Origin: Corynebacterium epidermidicanis
GTDB lineage: Bacteria; Actinomycetota; Actinomycetes; Mycobacteriales; Mycobacteriaceae
DNA length: 64,000 nucleotides
NCBI RefSeq assembly: GCF_001021025.1
Contig: NZ_CP011541.1
Location: 1 to 64,000 of the forward strand
Direction of reading: 5' to 3'
Under the pieces are notes generated by a model, which had not been told where the DNA came from, did no database searches, and saw nothing but the letters and a program-made list of their open reading frames with translations. The position numbers and the translations under genes were made by a program. Shown piece after piece: positions 10,286-19,231 of this stretch; positions within the stretch are counted from its first letter, which is position 1; every line of letters starts with the position of its first letter.

Positions 10286-12899
10286 GTTGCGCGTCGCGAT
10301 TGTTGGCGGTGGGCCACGCGGATTGTGGGCTGTCGAGGAACTGCTCAACTTGGCGTGGCAGCGTGCCCTGGAGCTGGATATCACCGTGTTCGATCACGGC
10401 GGAATCAAGGCTTACGACCTAAGCCAGCCCGACTATTGGATCCTCAATGTGGATGCGCGGATCGTCGAAACCACCACCCTGGGCAGCTTCAATACCTACA
10501 CCGGAAACTCGCGCCCCTATCCACCCCGGGCAGCGGTGGGGGAGTTCTTCGCGGAAGCATGGCGCCAGCTACCGATACCACCGAGCTGCACGCTGCAGCA
10601 CCGCGACGAGGAAATCACAGCTCCGGCTGAACTGTGCACGCAGTTTGATCAGGTTTTGGATGTCCGCGGGCACCAGGCCTCGTGGGAAGGGCAGCTGCCG
10701 GATGCGCTCCGCGTGTATCCACACGGGCAACTGGCCGACATTAGTGCAGGTAGTAGCGTCGCGATTCGGGGCACTGCACTGACCTTCATTGATGCGGTGC
10801 TTGATCTCACCCAAGGTCGGGGCGGGCAATTCACCGACGCTGGGTATCAGCCCAGCGGCCAAGAACCTGCGGTTATTCGGCCGGTTAACCGCCGGGGCCG
10901 ATTCATGGACGTCAAACCGGACCCCGGAGTGGTACCGGACTTAGTGGAGATTTCTAATCGCTTCGGCCCCCAGGTCTTGGCGGCGCAGTCTACGCGCGAC
11001 ATCGTGGACACGGTGCTAGCCGCCGCCCGGTGTTTGACCGACGACCCCGCAGTGTCTGACGTGCTGGACGTTGACCAGCCGGAGGTAGAGGTCGACCCGG
11101 TGGCAGAGCTCAAAACCTCGCTACGGGTGGCGCGCGGGGAGCTGCCCCTGAACGCGCGGGCCGCGGTGGGTGTGGCGTTCCGCGCCCTATATCCGCAGCT
11201 TGTGGAAAGAGTTTCATTCAACTCTGAACTAACTGGCTTTCGGGAATTAGCTCGTCACCTAGAGCCGATCGCCTTCGGGCCCCCGGCTGACAACGCCAGC
11301 AAAATAGTCAGCCTGCTCGACGCTGGTCTGATTGAACCTCCCACCAGCGGCGATTTCCCCGAAGCAGACTTCACCATCGATGCAGTTTTAGCACCACCGC
11401 CGAATCCGCCGGTGCGCACCGATCGCGATGGTTTCATCGGTGAGAACCTCGCGGTCATCGGCCGCGCCACCGAACTGTGGGTCCTGGGCAACGACACACT
11501 CTCGCGCACGCAACACGACGTTATTCCGCGGTGGGCCCGCCGGGTGGTCGCCGGTATCTCGCCGACTCGCGTCCACGGTTTGCCACCACTCGCGCCCACG
11601 ATGTCTTCGTGGTCGGCCCGCCTGAGCACGGATCGGGTGGGGTGTGCGGAACTTCTTGCCGAATTCGGCAGCCCGGTGAACGTGGTCAACCCGAGCCCGA
11701 TGCTGAACAATGCGGCGGAGTTGGTGGCCGCGGGAGAGGAATTCGGCGTCGACGTCCGCGTTTTCTACGCGCGCAAGGCCAACAAGGCGCTGGCGTTTGT
11801 GGACGCCATGCGGGACGCTGGCCAGGGGATCGATGTAGCGAGCTTCCGCGAATTAGCGCAGGTCCTAGCTGCTGGGGTTCCCGGGGACCGGATCATCGTC
11901 AGCGCCGCGATTAAGTCCGATGAGCTACTACAACTAGCCATCGATAACGGGGTGACCATCTCCGTTGATAGCGTCAGCGAACTGGATCGGATCAAGGAGC
12001 TCGCTTGCCGCCCGACTGCTATTGCGCCCCGCCTTGCCCCCAACCCAGCGTCGCTGCCTCCCACCCGGTTCGGCGAGCGTAGCACTACCTGGCAGCAGGC
12101 GCTCGCCGGCGACCTCGGCCAGGTTCGCGTGACTGGTGTTCACGTGCATCTGCATGGATACGCGGCGGCCGATCGCGTGGCAGCCCTGCGGGAGGCGTGT
12201 ACGTTGATCGACGCCCTCACCAGCCTCGGCCACCAGCCGGAATTTATTGACCTCGGTGGCGGAGTGCCCATGAGCTATCTCCACTCCGAGGAACAGTGGC
12301 GCCATTTCCAGCAGATGCGTGCGCGCCTCGACGGCGTCGACAAGCCCGGCCAGCTTGCCGAATTTACCTGGAAGAACGATCCCCTGCGCACGCTCTACCC
12401 ATATTGGCAGCGCCCCACGCGCGGCACCTGGCTGCGAGAGATTTTGCGCGACATTGCCCGTGAGCTGCGGAGTAGGGGGTTGCGGCTGCATCTCGAGCCC
12501 GGCCGCTCGCTTCTCGACGGCTGTGGCTTGATCCTGGCGCATGTGGAGTTCGTGAAGAAGCGTAGCGACGGCGTAGCGCTCGTCGGCGTGGCGATGAACC
12601 GGACCCAATGCCGAACCACCTCGGATGATTTCACCATCGACCCGGTGTTGCTGCCCGCGGATCCGAACCGTGCCGGTGCAGAGATCGAAGCGTATCTGGT
12701 GGGGGCGTACTGCATTGAGGATGAGGTGATCCTGCGCCGCCGGATCCGCTTCCCGCGCGGGGTACAGCGCGGTGATATTATCGCCATCCCCAACACGGCT
12801 GGATACTTCATGCACATTCTGGAGAGTGCGTCGCACCAGATCCCGCTGGCCAAGAATGTGGTGTGGCCGGCCGGCGAGCTGGATCGCATTGATGAATAG
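10278..12899 (+). CDS. Fusion of FAD/NAD(P)-binding domain and Orn/DAP-type decarboxylase
   Basis: An 873-residue two-domain protein. Residues 1 to about 430 have VAIVGGGPRGLWAVEEL near the N-terminus, resembling the FAD_NAD-binding family PF13454. Residues from about 440 are a fold-type III PLP decarboxylase: RVFYARKANKALAF with the PLP lysine at 500, FIDLGGGVPM, LHLEPGRSLLDG, and GAYCIEDEV with the catalytic cysteine at 812. The second half resembles SbnH, which decarboxylates a diaminopropionate conjugate. A fused flavoprotein could take the place of SbnB, which is absent here and oxidatively releases diaminopropionate; that is inference. The ABC exporter begins 39 bases downstream. The ATG at 10278 follows GGAGGAGATCA. 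Confidence 0.8.
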   Translation: MAKLRVAIVGGGPRGLWAVEELLNLAWQRALELDITVFDHGGIKAYDLSQPDYWILNVDARIVETTTLGSFNTYTGNSRPYPPRAAVGEFFAEAWRQLPIPPSCTLQHRDEEITAPAELCTQFDQVLDVRGHQASWEGQLPDALRVYPHGQLADISAGSSVAIRGTALTFIDAVLDLTQGRGGQFTDAGYQPSGQEPAVIRPVNRRGRFMDVKPDPGVVPDLVEISNRFGPQVLAAQSTRDIVDTVLAAARCLTDDPAVSDVLDVDQPEVEVDPVAELKTSLRVARGELPLNARAAVGVAFRALYPQLVERVSFNSELTGFRELARHLEPIAFGPPADNASKIVSLLDAGLIEPPTSGDFPEADFTIDAVLAPPPNPPVRTDRDGFIGENLAVIGRATELWVLGNDTLSRTQHDVIPRWARRVVAGISPTRVHGLPPLAPTMSSWSARLSTDRVGCAELLAEFGSPVNVVNPSPMLNNAAELVAAGEEFGVDVRVFYARKANKALAFVDAMRDAGQGIDVASFRELAQVLAAGVPGDRIIVSAAIKSDELLQLAIDNGVTISVDSVSELDRIKELACRPTAIAPRLAPNPASLPPTRFGERSTTWQQALAGDLGQVRVTGVHVHLHGYAAADRVAALREACTLIDALTSLGHQPEFIDLGGGVPMSYLHSEEQWRHFQQMRARLDGVDKPGQLAEFTWKNDPLRTLYPYWQRPTRGTWLREILRDIARELRSRGLRLHLEPGRSLLDGCGLILAHVEFVKKRSDGVALVGVAMNRTQCRTTSDDFTIDPVLLPADPNRAGAEIEAYLVGAYCIEDEVILRRRIRFPRGVQRGDIIAIPNTAGYFMHILESASHQIPLAKNVVWPAGELDRIDE

Positions 12900-12938
12900 C
12901 AGGGTTTTTGTGAGCACCAGCGGGCCTACAATGGTTGT

Positions 12939-13637
12939 ATGACCACACTGATCCGCGCGGATGGGCTCAACATCACGCGAGGCAAGAACCAGATCCTACA
13001 TGACATCCAGTTTGATCTGCGTGCAGGCCAAATCATTGGGATTATTGGGCCGTCAGGTTCAGGAAAGACCACTTTGCTTCGCGCTATTGTCGGCGTGCAG
13101 CGGTTCCAGGGGGAGCTAACGGTGTTGGGGCATCCTGCAGGGGATCGTCGCAACCGGGGCCGTATCGGTTACATGACGCAAAGTGCCAGTGTGTATGAAG
13201 GTTTGACGGTGGCGGAGAATGTGGATTACTTTGCTAAGTTGGCTGGGGTTCGTGGCGCTACCGATGAAGTTGTGGAGTTCTTGAGCCTAGGTGACCAGCG
13301 AAATCAGAAAGTCAGCAACCTGTCTGGAGGGCAGCGCAACCGGGTGAGTTTGGGAGCCGCGCTGGTCGGTAACCCAGAGCTACTTGTTTTGGATGAGCCG
13401 ACGGTCGGTCTCGACCCGCTGACTCGCGAAAGTATTTGGCAGCACCTCCGCGACCTCGGCACCAGCATCCTCATCTCGAGCCACGTCATGGATGAGGCGG
13501 CTCGGTGCGATGACATTTTGTTACTGCGGGAGGGGCGGGTGTTGGCACATGCGAGCCCGGCAGAGCTGCGTCGACAAGCGGGGGCGCAGGACTTGGACGA
13601 TGCTTTTCTGACGTTGATTAAGCGGGAGCAACGATGA
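12939..13637 (+). CDS. ABC transporter ATP-binding protein
   Basis: A 232-residue ATPase with Walker A GPSGSGKTT, Q-loop MTQSASVYEGLT, signature LSGGQRNRVS, Walker B LLVLDEPTVGLD and the H-loop SSHVMDEA. The layout is that of ABC-2 type (drug or polymer) exporters. The partner permease overlaps its stop (ATGA). It lies right after the SbnA-like and fusion genes, so it may export their product. Confidence 0.92.
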   Translation: MTTLIRADGLNITRGKNQILHDIQFDLRAGQIIGIIGPSGSGKTTLLRAIVGVQRFQGELTVLGHPAGDRRNRGRIGYMTQSASVYEGLTVAENVDYFAKLAGVRGATDEVVEFLSLGDQRNQKVSNLSGGQRNRVSLGAALVGNPELLVLDEPTVGLDPLTRESIWQHLRDLGTSILISSHVMDEAARCDDILLLREGRVLAHASPAELRRQAGAQDLDDAFLTLIKREQR

Positions 13638-14362
13638 ATTTGATTGGGGCCACCATGCAGCGGATCCTGCGGGAAATCACGGGAGATCGGCGCACGGTTG
13701 GGCTTATTGTGGCGGTGCCGTCGCTGCTGCTCGCGCTGCTATATTTCGTATACGACGGCTCGCAGCTCTTTAATCAGGTGGCGGTGATGATGCTCGGGGT
13801 GTTCCCGATGCTCCTGATGTTTATTGTGGCTTCGGTGACGATGCAGCGCGAGCGCAAATCCGGCACCCTCGAACGCCTCATGACCACCCGATTGACGCAG
13901 GCTCAGCTGCTCGCAGCCTATGGTTTGGCGTTTAGTGCGTTCGCGCTGGTGCAGTCGTTGGTGTTGGTGGTGATTGCTCATTTTCTGCTCGGCGTCGTCA
14001 CTGAAGCGCCGATCGGCTGGATCTTTGTGATTGCGCCACTTTCCGGCATCGTCGGAGGGGCGTTTGGATTGCTGGCCAGTGCTTTTGCGGAAAATGAGTT
14101 CCAGGCAGTGCAGTTCATGCCGGTTTTCTTCGGCCCGCAGTTCTTCCTGGGTGGCATTTTGGTGCCACGCGGTCAGATGAACGAGGTCCTCCACGGGATC
14201 TCGAACGTGCTGCCGATGTCTTATGTCATCGACTTACTGAGGGGCCTGATGATGAGCAGCCAGCTGCCTGAGCATTTTGCCCGCGACATCGTAGTGGTGG
14301 TGCTGTTTGCTGTGGCTGCGCTCGTGCTCGCGGCGACCTCGATGCCACGAGCAACGAAGTAA
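13634..14362 (+). CDS. ABC-2 type transporter permease
   Basis: A 242-residue membrane protein with about six hydrophobic segments, including VGLIVAVPSLLLALLYFVY and VAVMMLGVFPMLLMFIVA. MQRERKSGTLERLMTTRLT is the typical ABC-2 cytoplasmic loop, followed late by QFFLGGILVPR. It pairs with the ATPase just upstream. Probable exporter; substrate unknown. Confidence 0.9.
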   Translation: MNLIGATMQRILREITGDRRTVGLIVAVPSLLLALLYFVYDGSQLFNQVAVMMLGVFPMLLMFIVASVTMQRERKSGTLERLMTTRLTQAQLLAAYGLAFSAFALVQSLVLVVIAHFLLGVVTEAPIGWIFVIAPLSGIVGGAFGLLASAFAENEFQAVQFMPVFFGPQFFLGGILVPRGQMNEVLHGISNVLPMSYVIDLLRGLMMSSQLPEHFARDIVVVVLFAVAALVLAATSMPRATK

Positions 14363-14372
14363 CGGCCAAACG

Positions 14373-14807
14373 TTAGGTGTCGTTCCTCTCGATAACTTCT
14401 CCCAGGCCGGCAACATTTTCCGCGAGGATCTTTCCCCCACGCGGCCGCAGTGAGCCGTAAACCTTATTCAGCGCAGGGTAATTCAACTTCGAGGCCACTT
14501 TGTCGGCGGACGCCATGAGCTTGTCGGCTACCTCAGCCTTGTGGGCCTCGAGATGGCTCGCGAAAGATACCTGCTCAGGGCGCGAATCCCAGTAAGGGGA
14601 AAGCACCTCGAGGGCCTCGGGAAGGAAATGCTTTACACCCAACTCAATCGCATTGGGCTTGGCCTTTTCTGCGGCCTTGAGCCCGCCTTTGATGGCCATG
14701 CCCGTGATCCCGGACTGCTTATCGACGGTCGTGCGAACATAATCAGCCACGTCGCGGTAGAGGGCGTCCCTGCGTTGGCCAGTGAATACGTCATTGAGTG
14801 AGCTCAT
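14373..14807 (-). CDS. Conserved hypothetical protein, DUF6918-like
   Basis: 144 residues starting MSSLNDVFTGQRRDALYRDV, with SGITGMAIKGGLKAAEKA in the middle and ILAENVAGLGEVIER at the end. I associate this pattern with a small corynebacterial family (DUF6918), but I cannot search. It has no signal peptide or membrane segment and looks helical. It converges on the ABC permease, 10 bases apart, and is probably transcribed alone. Confidence 0.75.
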   Translation of the reverse strand: MSSLNDVFTGQRRDALYRDVADYVRTTVDKQSGITGMAIKGGLKAAEKAKPNAIELGVKHFLPEALEVLSPYWDSRPEQVSFASHLEAHKAEVADKLMASADKVASKLNYPALNKVYGSLRPRGGKILAENVAGLGEVIERNDT

Positions 14808-15001
14808 GTTCTCATCCTAGCTAGGTTCTACTAAAGGTGAGGGTAAAGGAAGATCCCCTTAGGGCACAGCTTCCTTATTGCTAAGGCAGCGATCTCCTAA
14901 AGGGACCCGTCGCGATTCTTCCGCCACAGTAGTTAACTGCAATCACAACAGTCACAAATGTAACAAAGAGGGGCGAGGAGTAGCAACCGGTATGGGCGAT
15001 T

Positions 15002-15247
15002 TCACCTTTCGGCATAGGCGACCAAGACGTGCGCCAGCACATCGTTGTGGGAACTAAGCGGGCGCAGCTTTTCACAAGCACTAAACACGGCCTCGCGTTG
15101 CGACTCTGAATTGCGGAACACGGGAACACCACCAATCGTCGCACCGACCAAGGCGGCCACGGAAACAAGCGCGGGAAGTGAGCGTATCGACGCCCCCGTC
15201 AGCGACGCAACTTCGTCGGCAAGCACGAGGGCGTACTCAGCGTCCAC
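15002..15247 (-). CDS. Doc-like putative toxin with eroded Fic motif
   Basis: 81 residues from GTG 15247. AEYALVLADEV at the start and VGATIGGVPVF then a helix ending CEKLRPLSSHNDVLAHVL parallel small actinobacterial Doc proteins (DDVLVLAE.., ARPRATVFG.., NHPFVDGNKR). The Fic catalytic motif HPFxxGN is not present; only the histidine of SSHND is in place. The gene overlaps the preceding RHH-type gene by 11 bases, the usual antitoxin-toxin layout. It may be an inactive or divergent toxin; the assignment rests on context and partial similarity. Confidence 0.5.
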   Translation of the reverse strand: MDAEYALVLADEVASLTGASIRSLPALVSVAALVGATIGGVPVFRNSESQREAVFSACEKLRPLSSHNDVLAHVLVAYAER

Positions 15248-15440
15248 GGCGCACCCGCTCCTCCAGCGCTGCGTAGGAGGCGACCTCGCGCCGGGCTAGT
15301 TCCCGCAGCTCAGCGGTGCGAACTGTCCGGGCTGCCTTCTCGACGATCGCGCGTGCCGCAGCCTCCTGCTTAGAAACTCCCAACGAGGAGGCTAGGAGGG
15401 TAAGCGCTGCGTCTTGTTCGGTGGTAAGGCGGAGTGTCAT
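15237..15440 (-). CDS. Ribbon-helix-helix antitoxin-like protein
   Basis: 67 residues from the ATG at 15440 (ATG 15446 and 15470 are further upstream). MTLRLTTEQDAALTLLASSL then GVSKQEAAARAIVEKAAR is the pattern of CopG-like ribbon-helix-helix antitoxins. The C-terminal tail ELARREVASYAALEERVR would bind the toxin. Such proteins usually repress their own promoter. Its end overlaps the Doc-like gene. Confidence 0.65.
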   Translation of the reverse strand: MTLRLTTEQDAALTLLASSLGVSKQEAAARAIVEKAARTVRTAELRELARREVASYAALEERVRRGR

Positions 15441-15530
15441 GGCCATGGTATCAATATGATACCAGCGCACGCGCTCAACGCCTGAAAAACGTACACTGGA
15501 GGGGATTTCCTAGCAGAAAAGGTTTAACAA

Positions 15531-18143
15531 GTGAGCGACGAGAGTCTCTTTGATCGTATTCAGCCGATCGACATCAACGAGGAGATGCAGTCGAGCTACA
15601 TCGACTACGCCATGTCCGTCATCGTCGGTCGCGCGCTGCCCGAGGTCCGCGATGGCCTGAAGCCGGTGCACCGCCGCATCCTGTACGCCATGTTTGACAA
15701 TGGTTTCCGCCATGACCGCTCGTACGTGAAGTCCGCGAAGCCCGTCGCCGAAACGATGGGTAATTACCACCCGCACGGCGACGTCGCTATTTACGACACC
15801 CTCGTGCGTCTCGCCCAGCCGTGGAACATGCGCTACCCGCTGGTCGACGGCCAGGGTAACTTCGGTTCCCGCGGCAACGACGGCCCGGCCGCCATGCGTT
15901 ACACCGAGTCCCGTATGACTCCGCTGGCGCTGGAAATGGTGCGCGACATCCGCGAAAATACCGTCGACTTCGTGCCCAACTACGACGGCAAGACCACCGA
16001 GCCAACGATTCTGCCTTCGCGTGTGCCTAACCTGTTGATGAACGGCTCCGGCGGTATCGCCGTCGGTATGGCTACCAACATCCCGCCGCACAACTTGAAT
16101 GAGCTGGCTGAGGCTATCTACTGGATGTTGGAGAACCCAGAAGCTGATGAGGCGGCCCAGCTTGAGGCCTGCATGGAGCGCATCAAGGGCCCAGACTTCC
16201 CGACCGCTGGTCTGATCGTGGGTACCGATGGCATCAAGGATGCGTACACCACCGGTCGCGGTTCCATCCGCATGCGCGGCGTGACGTCGATCGAGGAAGA
16301 GGGCAACCGCCAGACCATCGTCATCACCGAGTTGCCTTACCAGGTCAACCCGGACAACATGATCTTGAACATCGCAGAGCAGGTTAACCAGGGCAAACTC
16401 GCTGGTATCGCGAAGATCGACGATGAGTCGTCCGACCGCGTGGGCATGCGCATCGTGATCACGCTCAAACGGGATGCCGTACCACGCGTGGTGCTCAACA
16501 ACCTGTACAAGCACTCTCAGCTGCAGACCAACTTTGGTGCCAACATGCTCTCCATCGTGGATGGCGTGCCCCGCACCTTGCGTATTGACCAGATGGTGCG
16601 CCTGTACACCGATCACCAGATCGAAGTCATTATCCGACGCACCCAGTTCCGCCTGGACGAGGCTGAAAAGCGCGCCCACATTCTGCGTGGCCTGGTCAAG
16701 GCGCTCGACATGCTCGACGAGGTCATCGCCCTGATCCGCCGTTCGCCAACTGTCGAGGAGGCTCGCTCGGGCCTGATGGGGCTTCTCGACGTCGACGAGA
16801 TCCAAGCAGACGCGATCCTCGCCATGCAGCTGCGTCGCCTGGCTGCCCTGGAGCGGCAAAAGATCGTGGATCAGCTCGCCGAAATCGAGCTGGAAATCGC
16901 CGACCTCAAGGACATTCTGGCCAATCCGGAACGGCAGCGCGCCATCGTACGCGACGAGTTGAAAGAAATCGTCGATAAGTACGGCGATGAGCGCCGCACC
17001 CAGATCGTGGCCGCGACCGGCGATGTCACCGAAGAAGACTTGATCGCCCGCGAGAACGTAGTAGTAACCATTACATCCACGGGTTACGCCAAGCGCACCA
17101 AGGTGGATGCGTACAAGTCGCAGCGCCGTGGCGGCAAGGGAGTACGAGGCGCAGAGCTGAAGCAGGACGACGTCGTCCGCCACTTCTTCGTGTGCTCCAC
17201 CCATGACTGGATCCTGTTCTTCACCAACTACGGTCGCGTGTACCGCCTGAAGGCCTATGAGCTGCCGGAAACCTCCCGCACCGCGCGCGGCCAGCACGTG
17301 GCCAACCTGCTGGAATTCCAGCCCGGCGAGCAGATCGCCCAGGTCATCCAAATCCAGTCCTACCAGGACGCGGAATACCTGGTCCTGTCCACCCAGCAAG
17401 GTCGCGTGAAGAAGTCCCGCCTGCTCGACTACGAATCGAACCGCTCTGGCGGTCTGATCGCGATCAACTTGAACGAGGGCGACAAGCTCATTGGTGCCGC
17501 GCTTTGTTCCGGCGACGACGAGCTGGTGTTGGTGTCCGAGGAAGGCCAGTCCATCCGCTTCCGTGCGGACGATGAAACGCTGCGCCCGATGGGCCGCGCC
17601 ACTGCGGGTGTTAAGGGCATGCGCTTCCGTGGCGACGACCAGTTGCTGTCCATGTGTGTCGTCCGCGACGGCGAATACCTGCTGGTAGCCACCTCGGGTG
17701 GGTACGGCAAGCGCACAAGCATGGAGGAATACTCCGTGCAGGGTCGCGGCGGTGTCGGTGTGGTGACCTTCAAGTACAACGCGAAGCGCGGCAAGCTCAT
17801 TGGCGCGCTCGCGGTTGACGACGACGACCAAATCTTCGCCATCACCTCGGGCGGCGGCGTGATTCGCACCGAAGTCAACCAGATCCGCCCAACTTCGCGC
17901 GCCACGATGGGTGTGCGCCTCGTCGATCTTCCTGACGGGGTGGAATTGCTAGCCATCGACAAGAACGTCGAGGACGAAGGCGAAGAAGCCGCCGAAGCTG
18001 TCGCAACCGGCAAGGTAGCTTCCCCAGCGGAGGCCTCGGCTGTCGCTGCGGAGACCGAGTCTTTGGAGACGGTGGTTGACTCCGCCGACCAGCCTCTCGA
18101 CGCGTCTGGCGTGCCGCAGGACGATTCGCAGGACGAGGAGTAG
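15531..18143 (+). CDS. gyrA: DNA gyrase subunit A, quinolone-pocket valine
   Basis: The breakage-reunion subunit of gyrase, 870 residues from GTG 15531. The catalytic tyrosine is Tyr124 in [10 protein letters not shown]. The GyrA box QRRGGKG lies near residue 530, followed by the beta-pinwheel repeats and an acidic tail ending DDSQDEE. In the quinolone-resistance region the sequence is [10 protein letters not shown]. Val85 stands where E. coli has Ser83 and M. tuberculosis Ala90; Asp89 is retained. Corynebacteria rely on gyrase as the main quinolone target, so this allele predicts reduced susceptibility. Confidence 0.98.
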   Translation: MSDESLFDRIQPIDINEEMQSSYIDYAMSVIVGRALPEVRDGLKPVHRRILYAMFDNGFRHDRSYVKSAKPVAETMGNYHPHGDVAIYDTLVRLAQPWNMRYPLVDGQGNFGSRGNDGPAAMRYTESRMTPLALEMVRDIRENTVDFVPNYDGKTTEPTILPSRVPNLLMNGSGGIAVGMATNIPPHNLNELAEAIYWMLENPEADEAAQLEACMERIKGPDFPTAGLIVGTDGIKDAYTTGRGSIRMRGVTSIEEEGNRQTIVITELPYQVNPDNMILNIAEQVNQGKLAGIAKIDDESSDRVGMRIVITLKRDAVPRVVLNNLYKHSQLQTNFGANMLSIVDGVPRTLRIDQMVRLYTDHQIEVIIRRTQFRLDEAEKRAHILRGLVKALDMLDEVIALIRRSPTVEEARSGLMGLLDVDEIQADAILAMQLRRLAALERQKIVDQLAEIELEIADLKDILANPERQRAIVRDELKEIVDKYGDERRTQIVAATGDVTEEDLIARENVVVTITSTGYAKRTKVDAYKSQRRGGKGVRGAELKQDDVVRHFFVCSTHDWILFFTNYGRVYRLKAYELPETSRTARGQHVANLLEFQPGEQIAQVIQIQSYQDAEYLVLSTQQGRVKKSRLLDYESNRSGGLIAINLNEGDKLIGAALCSGDDELVLVSEEGQSIRFRADDETLRPMGRATAGVKGMRFRGDDQLLSMCVVRDGEYLLVATSGGYGKRTSMEEYSVQGRGGVGVVTFKYNAKRGKLIGALAVDDDDQIFAITSGGGVIRTEVNQIRPTSRATMGVRLVDLPDGVELLAIDKNVEDEGEEAAEAVATGKVASPAEASAVAAETESLETVVDSADQPLDASGVPQDDSQDEE

Positions 18144-18147
18144 GTAG

Positions 18148-18492
18148 ATGGCTGCTAAGCAGATGACCGTGCAGCACGTGTCGGTAGGTTCGGCGTTTAG
18201 AACCGCGCTCGTTTTGTCGCTGGCCGGGCTCATCGCCTGGATGATCTGCGTGATCCTGCTGTACCTAGGCATGGCGCAGGCGGGCGTGTGGGACAGCTTG
18301 AACTCCGTCATCGGCGGCGCGGGCGGCGAAGGCACCATCTCTTTCAAGGTCGTGATGTCCTTTGCTGGTCTGCTCGGCGCGATCATGGCGGTGCTTATCT
18401 CGGTGCTGGCTCCGCTCGGCGCGGTGATCTACAACGCGACCGTCGATTTGTTCGGTGGTCTCGTGGTTACGCTGCGCGACGACCTCGACTAA
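18148..18492 (+). CDS. DUF3566 membrane protein
   Basis: 114 residues with two strong membrane segments (ALVLSLAGLIAWMICVILLY and VVMSFAGLLGAIMAVLISVL). The start lies 4 bases past the gyrA stop, so it is co-transcribed. The family follows gyrA across actinobacteria (position of Rv0007) and its role is not settled. The end YNATVDLFGGLVVTLRDDLD is typical. Confidence 0.9.
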   Translation: MAAKQMTVQHVSVGSAFRTALVLSLAGLIAWMICVILLYLGMAQAGVWDSLNSVIGGAGGEGTISFKVVMSFAGLLGAIMAVLISVLAPLGAVIYNATVDLFGGLVVTLRDDLD

Positions 18493-18584
18493 AGGTCCCG
18501 CTCATTCAACCCCGCGAAAAGATACTATGACCAGGCGATTTGCATTGTGTCGACGCGGGGTTGTAAAGTTCATATTCGTTCCCA

Positions 18585-18658
18585 GGGCCTATAGCTCAGT
18601 CGGTTAGAGCGCATCGCTGATAACGATGAGGTCGCAAGTTCGATTCTTGCTAGGCCCA
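18585..18658 (+). tRNA. tRNA-Ile (GAT)
   Basis: Acceptor arms gggccta and taggccc, D-arm gctcagtcggttagagc, anticodon loop ctGATaa, and T-arm gttcgattc. 74 bases, with the CCA end not encoded. Confidence 0.97.
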
Positions 18659-18668
18659 CAGGAACAAA

Positions 18669-18741
18669 GGGGCATTAGCTCAATTGGTAGAGCATCTGCT
18701 TTGCAAGCAGAAGGTCAGGAGTTCGATTCTCCTATGCTCCA
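18669..18741 (+). tRNA. tRNA-Ala (TGC)
   Basis: Acceptor arms ggggcat and atgctcc (one G-U pair), D-arm gctcaattggtagagc, anticodon loop ttTGCaa, and T-arm gttcgattc. 73 bases, CCA not encoded. It lies 10 bases after tRNA-Ile. Confidence 0.97.
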
Positions 18742-18746
18742 CAGAT

Positions 18747-18779
18747 AACCCGCTCCAGCTTAGGCTGGGGCGGGTTTTG
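18747..18779 (+). terminator. Terminator of the tRNA-Ile/tRNA-Ala transcript
   Basis: acccgctccagc and gctggggcgggt pair around a ttag loop and are followed by TTTT. Confidence 0.85.
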
Positions 18780-18819
18780 TGGTGTCTGAAGTTGGGGGTT
18801 TCGGGGCTGTGCAACTTGA

Positions 18820-19082
18820 GGGTTAAGTAAAGAAAAGTGTGTCCGGTCGGTGTGTCGCCGGCCGTCCGTGTTTGCTGCACAAGTGCTATGTCGTCGCTTC
18901 GGCGTAGTCCGACTACGTAGAGCAGCGTTTTTTAATGAATATAATCCCGCAGCGGTAGTCCGACTACACCGAAGTGACGACATCGAGCGAGCTAACGCTC
19001 CCAGACAACAACAAATACTGGCCTCAGGCCCACAACGCTGCGGAAATCACGCATCGGAGACACACTTTTCTTTACTTAACCC
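18820..19082. mobile_element. 263-bp MITE-like element, copy 1
   Basis: The ends are perfect 24-base inverted repeats (gggttaagtaaagaaaag.. at 18820-18843; ..cttttctttacttaaccc at 19059-19082). Inside lies a second inverted repeat built on gtcgtcgcttcggcg then tagtccgactac (about 18885-18916), facing gtagtccgactacaccgaag (about 18955-18974), separated by gttttttaatgaatataatc. It has no credible gene. Bases 18873-18989 are identical to copy 2 (25353-25469) while the outer parts differ. No clear target duplication is visible. A non-autonomous element or a structured-RNA gene are both possible. Between it and 19231 I see nothing else. Confidence 0.8.
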
Positions 19083-19231
19083 CCGCAAGGCTTCTTCGGA
19101 CCGGTTTTTGGGCTCTCCGGTGTGCTGAAGTTTCGTGGCCGGGGTCGTGGCGCTTGTCGACGCAACCGGTGTCGCGCTTTTCACCATGCAGCCCCGGAAC
19201 CTGCCGAACCAGCCAGCACCCCAGCCGTAAT

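Noticed and set aside
15510..17831. Long minus-strand open frame (773 codons) across gyrA
   Set aside because: A shadow of gyrA; the length comes from GC-rich third codon positions.
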